64,000 bases of DNA from Roseovarius mucosus DSM 17069 (GCF_000768555.3 NZ_KN293975.1:725344-789343); one strand, 5' to 3'; shown: positions 8,463 to 22,576, numbered from the stretch's first letter. Notes: a model not told the origin generated them from the sequence alone. Translations and numbers: made by a program.

Positions 8463-8588
8463 GCGGCTTTGTCCTCTGAATGGGTCCGTGCGGGTTTGGC
8501 GCAAAGCGCGCGGGAAATCAATGCCCGGCTTGACCTTGGGCCGCGCAAACCCGTAGATGCGCGCAATTCAAGGCATGGAGGGTCTGAG

Positions 8589-9686
8589 ATGGGCTTTAAA
8601 ATGGGAATCGTGGGCCTGCCCAATGTGGGCAAATCCACGCTCTTCAACGCGCTCACCCGCACCGCTGCGGCGCAGGCGGCGAATTTTCCCTTTTGCACCA
8701 TCGAGCCCAATGTGGGCGAGGTGGCCGTGCCCGATGCGCGGCTCGACAAACTGGCCGAGATTGCCGGATCGAAACAGATCATTCCCACGCGCATGACCTT
8801 TGTGGACATCGCCGGGTTGGTCAAGGGCGCCTCCAAGGGCGAGGGGCTCGGCAATCAGTTTCTGGCCAATATCCGAGAGACGGATGCGATTGCCCATGTG
8901 CTGCGCTGCTTTGAGGATGGAGATGTGACCCATGTCGAGGGGCGCGTCGATCCGGTGGCGGATGCCGAGGTGATCGAGACCGAACTGATGCTGGCCGATC
9001 TCGAGTCGGTCGAAAAGCGCCGCGCGGGCCTGCAACGCAAGCTCAAGGGGGGCGACAAGGACGCAGCACAAGCCGAGCGGCTTCTGGGGCTGGCGCAGGC
9101 CGCACTTGAGGCCGGACGCCCCGCGCGCACGGTGGCGGTAGATGCCGAAGATGCCAAGGCTTGGAAAATGCTGCAACTTCTGACCGCCAAGCCGATCCTC
9201 TATGTCTGCAACGTGGATGAGGCCAATGCCGCTACGGGCAACGCCCATTCGGATGCGGTGGCCAAAATGGCGGCCGAACAGGGTGCGGCGTCGGTGGTGA
9301 TTTCAGCCCAGATCGAGGAGGAAATATCCAAGCTCGATCCGGAAGAGGCAGAGATGTTTCTGACGGAAATGGGGCTGGAAGAGGCAGGGCTGGATCGGCT
9401 GATCCGGGCCGGTTATGGCCTTTTGCATCTAGAGACCTATTTCACCGTCGGCCCCAAGGAGGCGCGTGCCTGGACCATCCCGGCGGGCACGCCCGCGCCC
9501 AAGGCGGCGGGGGTCATCCATGGTGATTTCGAGCGCGGGTTCATCCGGGCGGAAACCATTGCCTATGACGATTTCGTATCCTTGGGCGGCGAGCAAAAGG
9601 CCAAGGACGCGGGCAAGATGCGGTCCGAGGGCAAGGGCTATGTCGTCAAGGATGGCGACGTTTTGCACTTTCTATTCAACACCTGA
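8589..9686 (+). CDS. ychF: Redox-regulated ATPase/GTPase YchF (OLA1 family)
   Basis: A 365-residue protein of the standard YchF length. The P-loop is GLPNVGKST, switch II is [16 protein letters not shown], and the NxxE variant (CNVDEAN) replaces NKxD, as expected for this ATP-preferring GTPase. A coiled coil and a C-terminal TGS domain ending [10 protein letters not shown] follow. It binds ribosomes and influences translation and stress responses. The ATG at 8589 follows GGAGGGTCTGAG. It runs divergently from trpA and convergently with mnmA. Confidence 0.95.
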   Translation: MGFKMGIVGLPNVGKSTLFNALTRTAAAQAANFPFCTIEPNVGEVAVPDARLDKLAEIAGSKQIIPTRMTFVDIAGLVKGASKGEGLGNQFLANIRETDAIAHVLRCFEDGDVTHVEGRVDPVADAEVIETELMLADLESVEKRRAGLQRKLKGGDKDAAQAERLLGLAQAALEAGRPARTVAVDAEDAKAWKMLQLLTAKPILYVCNVDEANAATGNAHSDAVAKMAAEQGAASVVISAQIEEEISKLDPEEAEMFLTEMGLEEAGLDRLIRAGYGLLHLETYFTVGPKEARAWTIPAGTPAPKAAGVIHGDFERGFIRAETIAYDDFVSLGGEQKAKDAGKMRSEGKGYVVKDGDVLHFLFNT

Positions 9687-9712
9687 GCGGGGCGACAGGC
9701 GGAAGGCGCGGC

Positions 9713-10858
9713 TTAGACCCCGCGCCAGATCCAGCCGCCGCCGAGCACGCGCGTGCCGGTGGTTTCATAGAACACGCAGGCCTGACCGGGGGACACGCCT
9801 TCTTCCGGTGTCAGCAATTCGACGGTCGCCTCGGTGGCGGAAATGGGCCGCAGCACCGCCTCGCGCGGGGGGCGGGTGGAGCGGACCTTGACCGAGATAT
9901 GCCATTCCGCCTGAGAGGTGAGGGGTGTATCGCCCAGCCAGTTGATTTCGCGCAGGGGCACGGTGCGGGTCGAGAGCATCTCCTTGGGGCCGACGATGAC
10001 GCGGCGGGCATCGACATCAAGGCGCACGACATAAAGCGGCTCTTCCAGCCCGCCGATACCCAGACCGCGCCGCTGTCCGATGGTGTAATGGATCACGCCC
10101 TCATGGGTGCCAAGGATGCGGCCATCGGCATGGACAATCTCGCCCGGTTCGGCGGCACCGGGGCGCAGCTTTTCAATAACGCTGGCGTAATTGCCGTTCG
10201 GGACAAAGCAGATGTCCTGACTGTCGGGCTTGTCCGCGACTTGCAGGCCGTATTGTGCGGCCAGATCGCGGGTCGCTTGTTTCGAGGGCAGATGCCCCAG
10301 CGGGAAGCGCAGGAACTCGAGCTGTTCGGGCGTGGTGGAGAAGAGGAAATAGGACTGATCGCGCGCCGAATCAGTGGCGCTATGCAGTTCCGGCCCCTGC
10401 GCGCCCATCTTGCGCTGGATATAATGGCCGGTGGCCATGCAATCAGCCTCAAGATCGCGGGCGGTTTCCAAGAGGTCCTTGAACTTCACCCGCTCGTTGC
10501 AGCGGATGCAGGGGACGGGCGTGGCCCCCGCAAGATAGCTGTCGGCGAATTCGTCAATCACGGCATCGCGAAAGATGTTCTCGTAATCCAGCACGTAATG
10601 CGGAAAGCCCATCTCTTCGGCCACGCGGCGGGCGTCGTGAATGTCGATCCCGGCGCAGCAGGCGCCCTTCTTGGCCAGGGCCGCGCCATGGTCGTAAAGT
10701 TGTAGCGTGACGCCGACCACATCATAGCCCTCTGCGGCCAGATGCGCGGCCACGACAGAGCTGTCGACACCGCCTGACATGGCGACCACCACCCGCGTTT
10801 CCGCCGGAGACTTGGGGAATCCAAGCGAATTCAGGGGTTTGTTCGTATCCAGTGGCAT
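9713..10858 (-). CDS. mnmA: tRNA-specific 2-thiouridylase MnmA
   Basis: A 381-residue protein with the PP-loop [10 protein letters not shown] near residues 26-35 and the two catalytic cysteines in [13 protein letters not shown] and [13 protein letters not shown]. It thiolates U34 of tRNAs for Lys, Glu and Gln, using ATP and sulfur relayed from a cysteine desulfurase. The C-terminal barrel ([12 protein letters not shown] onward) is complete. It is transcribed divergently from sciP across a 123-base gap. Confidence 0.95.
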   Translation of the reverse strand: MPLDTNKPLNSLGFPKSPAETRVVVAMSGGVDSSVVAAHLAAEGYDVVGVTLQLYDHGAALAKKGACCAGIDIHDARRVAEEMGFPHYVLDYENIFRDAVIDEFADSYLAGATPVPCIRCNERVKFKDLLETARDLEADCMATGHYIQRKMGAQGPELHSATDSARDQSYFLFSTTPEQLEFLRFPLGHLPSKQATRDLAAQYGLQVADKPDSQDICFVPNGNYASVIEKLRPGAAEPGEIVHADGRILGTHEGVIHYTIGQRRGLGIGGLEEPLYVVRLDVDARRVIVGPKEMLSTRTVPLREINWLGDTPLTSQAEWHISVKVRSTRPPREAVLRPISATEATVELLTPEEGVSPGQACVFYETTGTRVLGGGWIWRGV

Positions 10859-10981
10859 GGCGGTCTCCGCGAAGGTTCTTCAGAATATAGGAAAATCCTA
10901 AACACTCTCAAGGCCCGGTTTCACCCCGCATTAAGCCTGAAACCGTCATTCTGGGCGTATCAGACCAAAGGGGTGAGCGTC

Positions 10982-11254
10982 ATGTATCTGAAGAAAGTGG
11001 AAGGGCCAAGGGCTGTGACCCTGGCGGATGGAACGGTGTTCAGCAGGGCGGATTTGCCGCCCAGCGATACGGTGCGATGGGTTGCGTCGCGCAAGCTCAA
11101 AGTGGTGCGGGGGGTGGCCTATGGGCTGATCTCACGGCGCGAGGCGTTGGAGACCTATGGGCTCAGCGAGGAGGAATTTGACACATGGATCGCGGCGGTG
11201 GCCAAGCATGGCGAGGCGGCGCTCAAGGTCACGGCCCTGGGTACATACCGGTAA
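10982..11254 (+). CDS. sciP: SciP-like CtrA inhibitor (DUF1153 family)
   Basis: A 90-residue helix-turn-helix protein of the DUF1153 family. It opens MYLKKVEGPRAVTLADGT and carries DTVRWVASRKLKVVRGVAYG and ISRREALETYGLSEEEFDTW. In Caulobacter SciP binds CtrA and blocks transcription of CtrA targets in G1. The ATG at 10982 has AAAGGGG 8 bases upstream, and the GTG at 10973 lies within that site. It sits just upstream of ctrA on the same strand, with 101 bases between. Confidence 0.88.
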   Translation: MYLKKVEGPRAVTLADGTVFSRADLPPSDTVRWVASRKLKVVRGVAYGLISRREALETYGLSEEEFDTWIAAVAKHGEAALKVTALGTYR

Positions 11255-11300
11255 CCGGAAGTTGAGTGAATGGGAGGTCAAAACAATGGTAACGGGTAGT

Positions 11301-11308
11301 TAACCATT
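11301..11308 (+). promoter_or_regulatory. Candidate CtrA half-site (TTAACCAT) before ctrA
   Basis: TTAACCAT lies 48 bases before the ctrA start codon and is followed by TTTTTGACC. A full TTAA-N7-TTAA is not present: the second half reads TGAC. It could serve autoregulation of ctrA, but eight bases are weak evidence. Confidence 0.35.
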
Positions 11309-11355
11309 TTTGACCAGTGTGATCGGTATCGAAGCAATGTTCCAAGGAGTTCCCA

Positions 11356-16384
<5,029 letters not shown>

Positions 16385-16401
16385 ATATTTTGTTCACTTA
16401 T

Positions 16402-16416
16402 GTTCTCAAAAAGTTC
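16402..16416 (+). promoter_or_regulatory. Alphaproteobacterial LexA (SOS) box
   Basis: GTTC-TCAAAAA-GTTC is an exact match to GTTC-N7-GTTC, the LexA operator described in Rhodobacter and other alphaproteobacteria. A third GTTC starts at 16392, six bases upstream of the first. The box is 66 bases before a 40-codon gene and overlaps the region where its promoter should be. An 8-bp inverted repeat (16401-16408 with 16437-16444) overlaps it. Confidence 0.7.
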
Positions 16417-16481
16417 TTTACTTGAGTGGGTCGATATGAGAACAAAGCAGCAACACAGAGGTTTTCAGAAGGAGCCCCCAG

Positions 16482-16604
16482 ATGTTGCACCAGATCAAGA
16501 CGACTGCGACCCGTGCGCAGGATACGATTATCGGCGATGCGATTGGCGCGCTTGCGCTCATGGTCACGCTTGTGGGTGCGCTCTATCTGCCCGGCCTTTT
16601 GTGA
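16482..16604 (+). CDS. Small SOS-box-associated membrane protein (40 residues)
   Basis: A 40-codon frame running from ATG 16482 to TGA 16602-16604. AAGGAG at 16469-16474 gives a strong ribosome-binding site 7 bases from the start. The N-terminal half is polar and basic (MLHQIKTTATRAQDTI), followed by one hydrophobic helix of about 22 residues with Gly, Ala and Leu and ending LYLPGLL. It resembles small hypothetical proteins of Rhodobacterales, though I cannot name a family. The SOS box upstream suggests DNA-damage induction. Caulobacter SidA (29 residues, LexA-controlled, one membrane helix, inhibits division) is a functional analogue to consider, not a clear homologue. Confidence 0.65.
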   Translation: MLHQIKTTATRAQDTIIGDAIGALALMVTLVGALYLPGLL

Positions 16605-16763
16605 TTTCTGCCTGAGTTTCTGCCTGCGGGTTTGTCCCGGCGATGGCGGCATCCCTCCTGTCCCAACTCTGGGGATGCGCCACACCACCTGTCCTAACCG
16701 GTTTTCGGGAATTGCCTCATTCCTCCCGAATGTCCGGGGCCTGTGACCCGCTCAACTTTGCCG

Positions 16764-16795
16764 CCGCCGCTGTCCCAAGCGTGCGGCGGTTTTTT
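16764..16795 (+). terminator. Intrinsic terminator downstream of the small SOS-box gene
   Basis: CCGCCGC and GCGGCGG form a 7-bp stem with a 12-base loop, followed by six T. A weaker hairpin (TTCGGGA/TCCCGAA) lies at 16704-16730. The 16605-16763 stretch otherwise shows no convincing gene and reads as a 3' untranslated region. Confidence 0.75.
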
Positions 16796-18012
16796 CATTC
16801 CGAGGGCATGGGGGCAGGGCGCAGGCGCTGTACCAGCACGCTCCCGGTGTCGACGATGCCTTTCATCCGCTCTTCCAGACGGATCATTTCGGACATCACA
16901 TGGCGCAGGCGCTCGCTCTCATCTCCCAGGGCGCCCAGATCGGAAAAGAGCGCCTCGCTTCCGGCAATCTGCGCCTCGGCATTGGCGACCACGGCGCGCA
17001 GATCCTCGATCAGGGCACCTGCATCCTCAGGGGTTTGGTTGCGCAGGTCTGATACCGCCCGGCGTGCTGTATCAAACCACGCTTGTGAGAGGCGCGGCTC
17101 TGACTTGGCGCTCAGCATCGCGGCGCGTTCCAGCCTTCGGATGCGCCCGGTCAGCGTGTCGATCCGGTCGCGAAGATCGCTCTGGATGGTGACGATGTCA
17201 TCATTGACCGTGACCACCCGTTGCAGCACCTCGTCAAGCTCGCCCATCAACCGGGTAATGCGGTCAAGAAAGAGGTTGAGATCGCGCGCCAATACGCCGA
17301 ATTCATCGGCGCTGCGGATGTCAGCGCGGTGGTTGAGGCCGCCGTAGGCGCGCGCCAGATTGCTGACCACCGTACGCAGGCCCAACAGCGGCTCGAGCCG
17401 CGCGCGCAGGATCAGGAACAAAAGGACCGAGTGCAGCACGATCTTGGCTAAGGCCAAGAGGCCAGTCAGGCGCATATCCTCGATCCATTGCGAAAAATCG
17501 GTGGCCAGATCGCGCCGCACCGTCACCTCGCCCAGCACATCGCCCACCGCCGCCTCGGTATGGCAGGCAAGGCAAAAGGGCTCTGCCGTGATGGCGAGCG
17601 TCGCACTTGCATGGGCGGTGTCGGGCCACTGGCCGCGCGGCAACCCCTCGGGGGTAAACTCGAATCCCTGCTGGATGGATCGGATCGTCACATCCGAGGG
17701 AATGATCGCGATGCGATAACCCAGCCCGTCCCAATTGTCCTGAAGGATCGGATAGACCGTGCGCGCGGCCACCGGCCCGCCCTCGTTGCGCATGATCGAG
17801 CGCACGTTGTCCGCCAGATCCTGCGCCGCCTCTTGGGCGTCGGAGGGGCCATGCACCCGGAACTTGTAATAGACCATCCCCGCCTTGAGCGCGAATTCCA
17901 GCACCGTCACCATCAACAGGATGATGAAGAAGTCGCGGATCATGTGGATCAAAAAGGACTGATCAAATCGCCCGATCAGAGGGCTGTTCTGGTCGAGTTT
18001 CTGCCCTGTCAT
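16795..18012 (-). CDS. Membrane sensor with c-type haem DUF3365-like periplasmic domain and HAMP
   Basis: A 405-residue protein with helix 1 at about 26-47, a periplasmic domain of about 135 residues, helix 2 at about 182-203, HAMP to about 257, then a long helical coiled-coil region to the end. The periplasmic part holds a haem c motif, Cys147-Leu-Ala-Cys150-His151, followed by GDVLGEVTVRRDL, as in Tll0287/DUF3365 haem-PAS sensors. No histidine kinase, chemoreceptor, cyclase or phosphatase domain follows the HAMP. The ATG at 18012 has GGGGA 6 bases upstream. It probably senses redox or a gas and signals through a separate partner. Periplasmic cytochrome c maturation is required. Confidence 0.65.
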   Translation of the reverse strand: MTGQKLDQNSPLIGRFDQSFLIHMIRDFFIILLMVTVLEFALKAGMVYYKFRVHGPSDAQEAAQDLADNVRSIMRNEGGPVAARTVYPILQDNWDGLGYRIAIIPSDVTIRSIQQGFEFTPEGLPRGQWPDTAHASATLAITAEPFCLACHTEAAVGDVLGEVTVRRDLATDFSQWIEDMRLTGLLALAKIVLHSVLLFLILRARLEPLLGLRTVVSNLARAYGGLNHRADIRSADEFGVLARDLNLFLDRITRLMGELDEVLQRVVTVNDDIVTIQSDLRDRIDTLTGRIRRLERAAMLSAKSEPRLSQAWFDTARRAVSDLRNQTPEDAGALIEDLRAVVANAEAQIAGSEALFSDLGALGDESERLRHVMSEMIRLEERMKGIVDTGSVLVQRLRPAPMPSE

Positions 18013-18111
18013 GGCGCTGTCCCCGGCGTTTCTGCAGGGGAGGTAGCGCAAATTTTGGGAAAGGTAAGGGGTGTGGCCCTCAGAAAGGATCGCTTTGCCG
18101 CGAGGGGGCGG

Positions 18112-18567
18112 TCAGGCGCAGGAGGTTTGCGCGCGGACTGTCTCCATCGCCTCGACCAAAGCCTCTAGCGTGAGGAGGATCGAGGCGTGACGGTTCTTGT
18201 AGTCGCGCGCGGGGCGAAGAACTTCGAGCCCGTCAAAGGGTGCGGGCGGGGTGGGACCGTCGGATTTCAGCATCTCGCGCAGGGCATCGCGCGCCGCCGT
18301 CACCTGTGCCAGATCGCAGCCGATGATCGCGCGGCCCACAACGCTCGCGGCGGCCTGACCAAGGGCGCAGGCCTTCACCTCGGCGGCGTAGTCCGAAATC
18401 CGCCCGTCTTCGCAGCGGATATCCACCGTCACGGTCGAGCCGCAGAGCGGCGCGCGGCGTTTGACGCTGGCCTGCGGATCGGCCAGACGCCCGTGATGCG
18501 GTATGTCAGAGGCCAGTTCCAATATCCGCGCGGAATAAAGCTTGATAAGGTCGGTTTCGCCGCTCAT
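18112..18567 (-). CDS. NifU/IscU-like iron-sulfur cluster scaffold protein
   Basis: A 151-residue protein of the IscU/NifU N-terminal fold. It has Cys42 in APLCGSTVTVDI and Cys67 in KACALGQAAAS, matching the first two cluster ligands. The third ligand cysteine, usually in an R-K-C context before the last helix, is missing: the segment reads N-R126-His127-Ala-S-I-L-L. Either His127 substitutes or this is a divergent scaffold. The ATG at 18567 has AAGGGAAA upstream. The longer frame from 18759 runs through hisI on the opposite strand. It runs divergently from hisI. Confidence 0.75.
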   Translation of the reverse strand: MSGETDLIKLYSARILELASDIPHHGRLADPQASVKRRAPLCGSTVTVDIRCEDGRISDYAAEVKACALGQAAASVVGRAIIGCDLAQVTAARDALREMLKSDGPTPPAPFDGLEVLRPARDYKNRHASILLTLEALVEAMETVRAQTSCA

Positions 18568-18634
18568 GGCTTTCCCTTTCGTGTGTTGCCCCATAAATAG
18601 GCGCGTGACGCGCAGATGCAAAAGGAAATCCGCC

Positions 18635-18994
18635 ATGCCCTTCAATCCGGCGACACTAAAGTATGATGCAAACGGCCTGATTCCTGCCATCGCCCAAGAG
18701 GCCGAAACGGGCGAGGTGCTGATGATGGCCTGGATGAACGCGGACGCCGTGGCGCGCACGCTGGCAACAGGCCGCGTGACCTATTGGAGCCGCTCGCGGC
18801 AGGCGTTCTGGATCAAGGGCGAAACCTCGGGTCATGTGCAGGAGCTGGTCGAGATGCGTGTTGATTGTGACCGCGATTGCCTGTTGGTGCAGGTGCGTCA
18901 GAGTGGCCCCGCCTGTCACACCAACCGGCGCTCGTGTTTCTACACGGCGGTGCGGGAAGGTCACGAGACAGAGATCATGGCACCGATGGGCTGA
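18635..18994 (+). CDS. hisI: Phosphoribosyl-AMP cyclohydrolase
   Basis: A 119-residue stand-alone HisI. The conserved WSRSRQAFWIKGETSGH segment is present, as are the metal-binding Asp/Cys residues in DCDRDCLLVQV and the Cys residues in GPACHT and SCFY. It opens the adenine ring of phosphoribosyl-AMP in histidine synthesis. It is not fused to HisE, as usual in alphaproteobacteria. The ATG at 18635 follows AAAGGAAATCCGCC. No other his gene is nearby. Confidence 0.93.
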   Translation: MPFNPATLKYDANGLIPAIAQEAETGEVLMMAWMNADAVARTLATGRVTYWSRSRQAFWIKGETSGHVQELVEMRVDCDRDCLLVQVRQSGPACHTNRRSCFYTAVREGHETEIMAPMG

Positions 18995-19016
18995 GTGGAT
19001 TCGGACCGCCGAACGT

Positions 19017-19850
19017 CTAGAGGCCAACCATCGCGCGGATGTCTCTGGGGCTCGCCCCCTGGGCGCGGTAGGTGGAGATGGCGCGCGCGTCGTCGCGTTT
19101 GGCCAGCCGCTTGCCCGCGTCATCGCGGATCAGCGCGTGGTGGTGATAGGCGGGTGTAGGCAGGCCCAGCAGGCGCTGCAAGAGCACATGGATTTGCGTG
19201 GCTTCTTGCAGGTCTTCGCCTCGTATCACATGGGTGATCCCCTGATCGGCATCGTCAACGACCACCGAGAGGTGGTAAGAGGCGCCCATCTCGCGCCGGG
19301 CCAGCACCACGTCACCAACGGTGTGAGGCAGGTTACGGGGTGTGATGATCTGGTCTTTTTCTATGTAAGACAAAGGGTTATCTAGCATTTTGCAGGCTTG
19401 GGCCGTGTCGAGACGCAGAGCGCAATCTTCGGGCATCGGGCCCTGCGGCGGGGTCGAGGGGCGGCAGGTGCCGGGATAGATCACGCCATCGGGCCCCAAG
19501 AGCGGCGCGCCCTCTTGCGGGGCAGAGGCGGCGGCGCGAATATCGGCGCGACTGCAGGAGCATTGGTAGAGAAGCCCCTGACTCCAAAGCATTTTGAGCG
19601 CTGCACGATAGCGGGGCAGGCGGGTGGATTGGCGCAGCACGGGCCGGGGCCGGTCGAGACCGAGCCATGCGAGATCGTCGAAAATCTGTGCCTCCCATTC
19701 GGGGCGGCAGCGGGTTTGATCCAGATCGTCGATGCGTAGAAGGAAGGAGCCACCCTCAGCCTGTGCCCGGTCATGCGCCAGCATCGCAGAATAGGCGTGC
19801 CCCAGATGCAGCGGGCCGGTCGGCGAGGGGGCGAAGCGCGTTATGAACAT
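19017..19850 (-). CDS. gluQ: Glutamyl-Q tRNA(Asp) synthetase
   Basis: A 277-residue truncated GluRS lacking the anticodon-binding domain. It has the HIGH-type motif APSPTGPLHLGHAY, the zinc-site cysteines in YQCSCSRADI and YPGTC, and a KMSKS variant GKRLAKRD. It attaches glutamate to queuosine 34 of tRNA-Asp. It follows trmFO on the same strand with 11 bases between, so two tRNA-modification genes form an operon. Confidence 0.92.
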   Translation of the reverse strand: MFITRFAPSPTGPLHLGHAYSAMLAHDRAQAEGGSFLLRIDDLDQTRCRPEWEAQIFDDLAWLGLDRPRPVLRQSTRLPRYRAALKMLWSQGLLYQCSCSRADIRAAASAPQEGAPLLGPDGVIYPGTCRPSTPPQGPMPEDCALRLDTAQACKMLDNPLSYIEKDQIITPRNLPHTVGDVVLARREMGASYHLSVVVDDADQGITHVIRGEDLQEATQIHVLLQRLLGLPTPAYHHHALIRDDAGKRLAKRDDARAISTYRAQGASPRDIRAMVGL

Positions 19851-19861
19851 TTTTCAAAGAC

Positions 19862-21220
19862 TTATGAGGCAATGCTCATGTTCTGCGCGGCCAGCCATTC
19901 ACCCCATGCCGCCTTGGCGCGGTCGGTATACCCCTTGTATCGGTCAATGCGCCCGCGCCGCCCGCCTTTGAAGCCATCAATCGGGCGGAAGAGGCCGAAA
20001 TTCACGTTCATCGGCTGGAAGGTCTTGGCCTCGGCCCCGCCGGTGATGTGGTGGATGAGCGCGCCCATGGCGCTGTCCTGCGGCACGGGGGGCAGGTTTT
20101 GTCCCAGGATCTCCGCAGCGGCCAGACGCCCCGCCAAGAGGCCCATGGCGGCGGATTCGACATAACCTTCAACCCCGGTGATCTGCCCGGCAAAGCGGAT
20201 ATGCGGGCGTGAACGCAGGCGCATCTGCGCGTCAAGCAGCGTCGGAGAATTGAGGAATGTGTTGCGATGGATGCCGCCCAAGCGGGCGAACTGTGCGTTT
20301 TCGAGGCCAGGAATCATTTTGAAAACAGCAGTTTGCGCGCCATATTTCATCTTGGTCTGAAAGCCTACGATATTGTAGAGCGTGCCAAGCGCGTTGTCGC
20401 GGCGCAGCTGCACCACGGCATGCGGTTTGACGTCCGGCGCGTGGGGATTGGTCAGGCCAACGGGCTTCATCGGGCCGTGGCGCAGGGTCTCGCGGCCACG
20501 TTCGGCCATGACCTCGATGGGCAGGCAGCCGTCGAAATACCCCGCCGTTTCGCCCTCGTGAAACTCGGTCTTGTCGGCGGCCAGCAGCGCGTCGATGAAG
20601 GCCTCGTATTGATCGCGGTCCATCGGGCAGTTGAGATAGGCGGTGCGCTCTGCCTCGGTTTCGCCCTTGTCATAGCGCGACTGCATCCAGGCGCGCGACA
20701 TGTCGATGCTCTCGTGATAGACAATCGGTGCGATGGCGTCGAAGAAGGCGAGTGCCTCGGTGCCGGTCTCGGCGGCGATTGCGCGACCCAAGCCTTCCGA
20801 GGTCAGTGGGCCGGTCGCAATGATCCAATGGCCGCTATCGGGAAGTTCCGTGATTTCATCGTGTTGCACGGTGATCTTGGGGTGATCCAAGAGCCGCGCC
20901 GTGACCGATTGGGAAAAGCGGTCCCGGTCCACCGCCAGGGCCCCCCCGGCGGGCAGACGGTTTTCATGGGCCATGGCCATGATCAGCCCGTTCGCCGCGC
21001 GCATTTCCCAATGCAACAGGCCCACGGCGTTCTGCTCGTCATCATCCGAGCGAAAGGAGTTGGAACAGACCATTTCCGCCAGATCACTTGTGCGATGGGC
21101 AAAGGTTTTGACGTTTGGGCGCATTTCGTGGATGACCACGTCGACGCCCATGTTGGCGGCTTGCCACGCCGCCTCTGACCCGGCCATGCCGCCGCCGATG
21201 ATATGCAATGTCTTGTCCAT
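19862..21220 (-). CDS. trmFO: Methylenetetrahydrofolate-tRNA-(uracil-54-C5)-methyltransferase TrmFO
   Basis: A 452-residue flavoprotein. The FAD-binding motif [16 protein letters not shown] is at the N-terminus, and the family signatures [24 protein letters not shown] and [19 protein letters not shown] follow. It makes ribothymidine at tRNA position 54 with methylenetetrahydrofolate and FADH2, the folate route used in place of TrmA. It sits upstream of gluQ. thyX elsewhere in the window uses the same folate donor in a similar flavin chemistry. Confidence 0.95.
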   Translation of the reverse strand: MDKTLHIIGGGMAGSEAAWQAANMGVDVVIHEMRPNVKTFAHRTSDLAEMVCSNSFRSDDDEQNAVGLLHWEMRAANGLIMAMAHENRLPAGGALAVDRDRFSQSVTARLLDHPKITVQHDEITELPDSGHWIIATGPLTSEGLGRAIAAETGTEALAFFDAIAPIVYHESIDMSRAWMQSRYDKGETEAERTAYLNCPMDRDQYEAFIDALLAADKTEFHEGETAGYFDGCLPIEVMAERGRETLRHGPMKPVGLTNPHAPDVKPHAVVQLRRDNALGTLYNIVGFQTKMKYGAQTAVFKMIPGLENAQFARLGGIHRNTFLNSPTLLDAQMRLRSRPHIRFAGQITGVEGYVESAAMGLLAGRLAAAEILGQNLPPVPQDSAMGALIHHITGGAEAKTFQPMNVNFGLFRPIDGFKGGRRGRIDRYKGYTDRAKAAWGEWLAAQNMSIAS

Positions 21221-21262
21221 GAGCTGCGATCTAGGCCATTGAGTCTGGTTTGGAAAGGGGCG

Positions 21263-22048
21263 TCACTGATCCCAATCGGGCGCGCGTTTGTCGATGAAGG
21301 CGGCGATGCCTTCGGCGGTGTCGCGGTCGAGCATGTTCTCGACCATCACTGCGCCGGTATGGGCATAGGCCGCCTCCAACCCCATTTCGAGTTGCTCGTA
21401 AAAGGCGCGTTTGCCGATGCGCACGGCAGAGCCGAGTTTGGCCGCGACGGTCTGGGCGAGGGCCATGGTCTCGGTCTCCAGATCCTCGGCCGGAACGGCC
21501 CGGTTGATGAGGCCAAGCTCTGCGGCACGGGTGGTGTCGATAAAGTGCCCTGTGGTCAGCATCTCGAAGGCCTGTTTGCGCGGTATATTGCGGCTGAGCG
21601 CCACCATCGGGGTGGAGCAGAAAAGGCCGATGTTGACGCCATTGACGCCAAAGCGCGTGCCATGCGCCGCCACGGCCATGTCGCAACTGGCCACCAGTTG
21701 ACAGCCCGCTGCCGTGGCGATGCCATGCGGGGCGGCAATGACGGGCTGAGGCAGGGCGCGGATCGTGGTCATCATCCGGGCGCAGCGTGCGAAGAGATCT
21801 GCGAAATAGGCGCGCCCGCCATCCTCTGCCTGTCGCCCGGCTGTCATCTCCTTGAGATCGTGGCCCGCGCAAAACGCCTTGCCGGCGCCCAGGATCGTGA
21901 TCACGCGTATGCTGCGATCCTGTGCCAGCCGGTCGAATTCGGCCTGAAGGGCCGCCAGCATCGCATCCGAAAGCGCGTTGAGATTTTCGGGTGAATTGAG
22001 CGTAAGCCGGGCGATTGCGCCCTCGTCGGTGCGGTCGAGAATTGCCAT
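21263..22048 (-). CDS. Enoyl-CoA hydratase/isomerase family protein
   Basis: A 261-residue crotonase-fold protein. The oxyanion-hole segments are GKAFCAGHDLKEM and PQPVIAAPHGIATAAGCQLVASCD, close to the ECHDC3-type subgroup. The second catalytic Glu of true hydratases (usually in an EAGCG context) is not obvious here, where NGVNIGLFCSTP follows, so the reaction is uncertain. The C-terminal RAPDWDQ is typical. It runs divergently from a thioesterase gene with 58 bases between. Confidence 0.82.
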   Translation of the reverse strand: MAILDRTDEGAIARLTLNSPENLNALSDAMLAALQAEFDRLAQDRSIRVITILGAGKAFCAGHDLKEMTAGRQAEDGGRAYFADLFARCARMMTTIRALPQPVIAAPHGIATAAGCQLVASCDMAVAAHGTRFGVNGVNIGLFCSTPMVALSRNIPRKQAFEMLTTGHFIDTTRAAELGLINRAVPAEDLETETMALAQTVAAKLGSAVRIGKRAFYEQLEMGLEAAYAHTGAVMVENMLDRDTAEGIAAFIDKRAPDWDQ

Positions 22049-22106
22049 CTTGTAACCTTTTGTGCGTTAGGGCCATTCTAGCGTGGAACGAGGCAGGGAG
22101 CAAAGC

Positions 22107-22526
22107 ATGAGCGTCAAGATGACCGCCGAAGACCTGATGGAATTTCTGGACCGGGAATTTCCGCAGGTCTCGGGCGAGTTTGCGATTGAAGAGGTGGGCG
22201 CCATGCGGGTGCGCACGCGGCTCCTCGTGGGAGAGCGGCATTTGCGGCCCGGTGGCACGGTCTCGGGGCCGTCGATCTTTGCTCTGGCCGATGTGTCGGT
22301 CTATCTGGCGATTCTTGCGATGATTGGGCCGCAGGGGCTGGCCGTGACCACCAATTGCAGCATTGATTTCATGCGCAAACCGGCGGCTGGGGTGGATCTG
22401 ATTGCCGAGTGCCGGTTGCTCAAGCTGGGGCGGGTGCTGGCGGTGGGCGATGTGCTGATCTATTCCGACGGGCTGAGCGCGCCGGTGGCACGCGCGAGTT
22501 TGACCTATTCGATCCCCCCCAAGTGA
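22107..22526 (+). CDS. PaaI-family hotdog-fold thioesterase
   Basis: A 139-residue single hotdog domain with HLRPGGTVSGPSIFALADVS, which includes the Gly-rich turn and acidic residue of the PaaI/4HBT group, and TTNCSIDFMRKPAAG. It likely hydrolyses an acyl-CoA. The substrate is unknown, but the divergent enoyl-CoA hydratase suggests CoA-ester metabolism. The ATG at 22107 was chosen for GGGAG seven bases upstream; the ATG at 22083 lacks one. Confidence 0.8.
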   Translation: MSVKMTAEDLMEFLDREFPQVSGEFAIEEVGAMRVRTRLLVGERHLRPGGTVSGPSIFALADVSVYLAILAMIGPQGLAVTTNCSIDFMRKPAAGVDLIAECRLLKLGRVLAVGDVLIYSDGLSAPVARASLTYSIPPK

Positions 22527-22550
22527 GGGCGCGGGCGGCGGCCGGTCTGC

Positions 22551-22576
22551 CCTTCGGATCACCCCGAAGGTATTTT
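22551..22576 (+). terminator. Probable terminator after the thioesterase gene
   Basis: CCTTCGG and CCGAAGG form a 7-bp stem with a 6-base loop, followed by TATTTT. It lies 25 bases after the thioesterase stop. The remaining 22577-22665 stretch is AT-rich with no gene seen. Confidence 0.55.

Noticed and set aside
11340..11353. GTTC-CAAGGA-GTTC just before ctrA, resembling a LexA box
   Set aside because: The spacer is six bases, not seven, and the central part is the ctrA ribosome-binding site AAGGAG, so the match is probably chance.
16398..16688. Open frame on the minus strand opposite the small SOS-box gene
   Set aside because: It has no ribosome-binding site and low-complexity basic composition, and it lies opposite the better supported 40-residue gene and its promoter.
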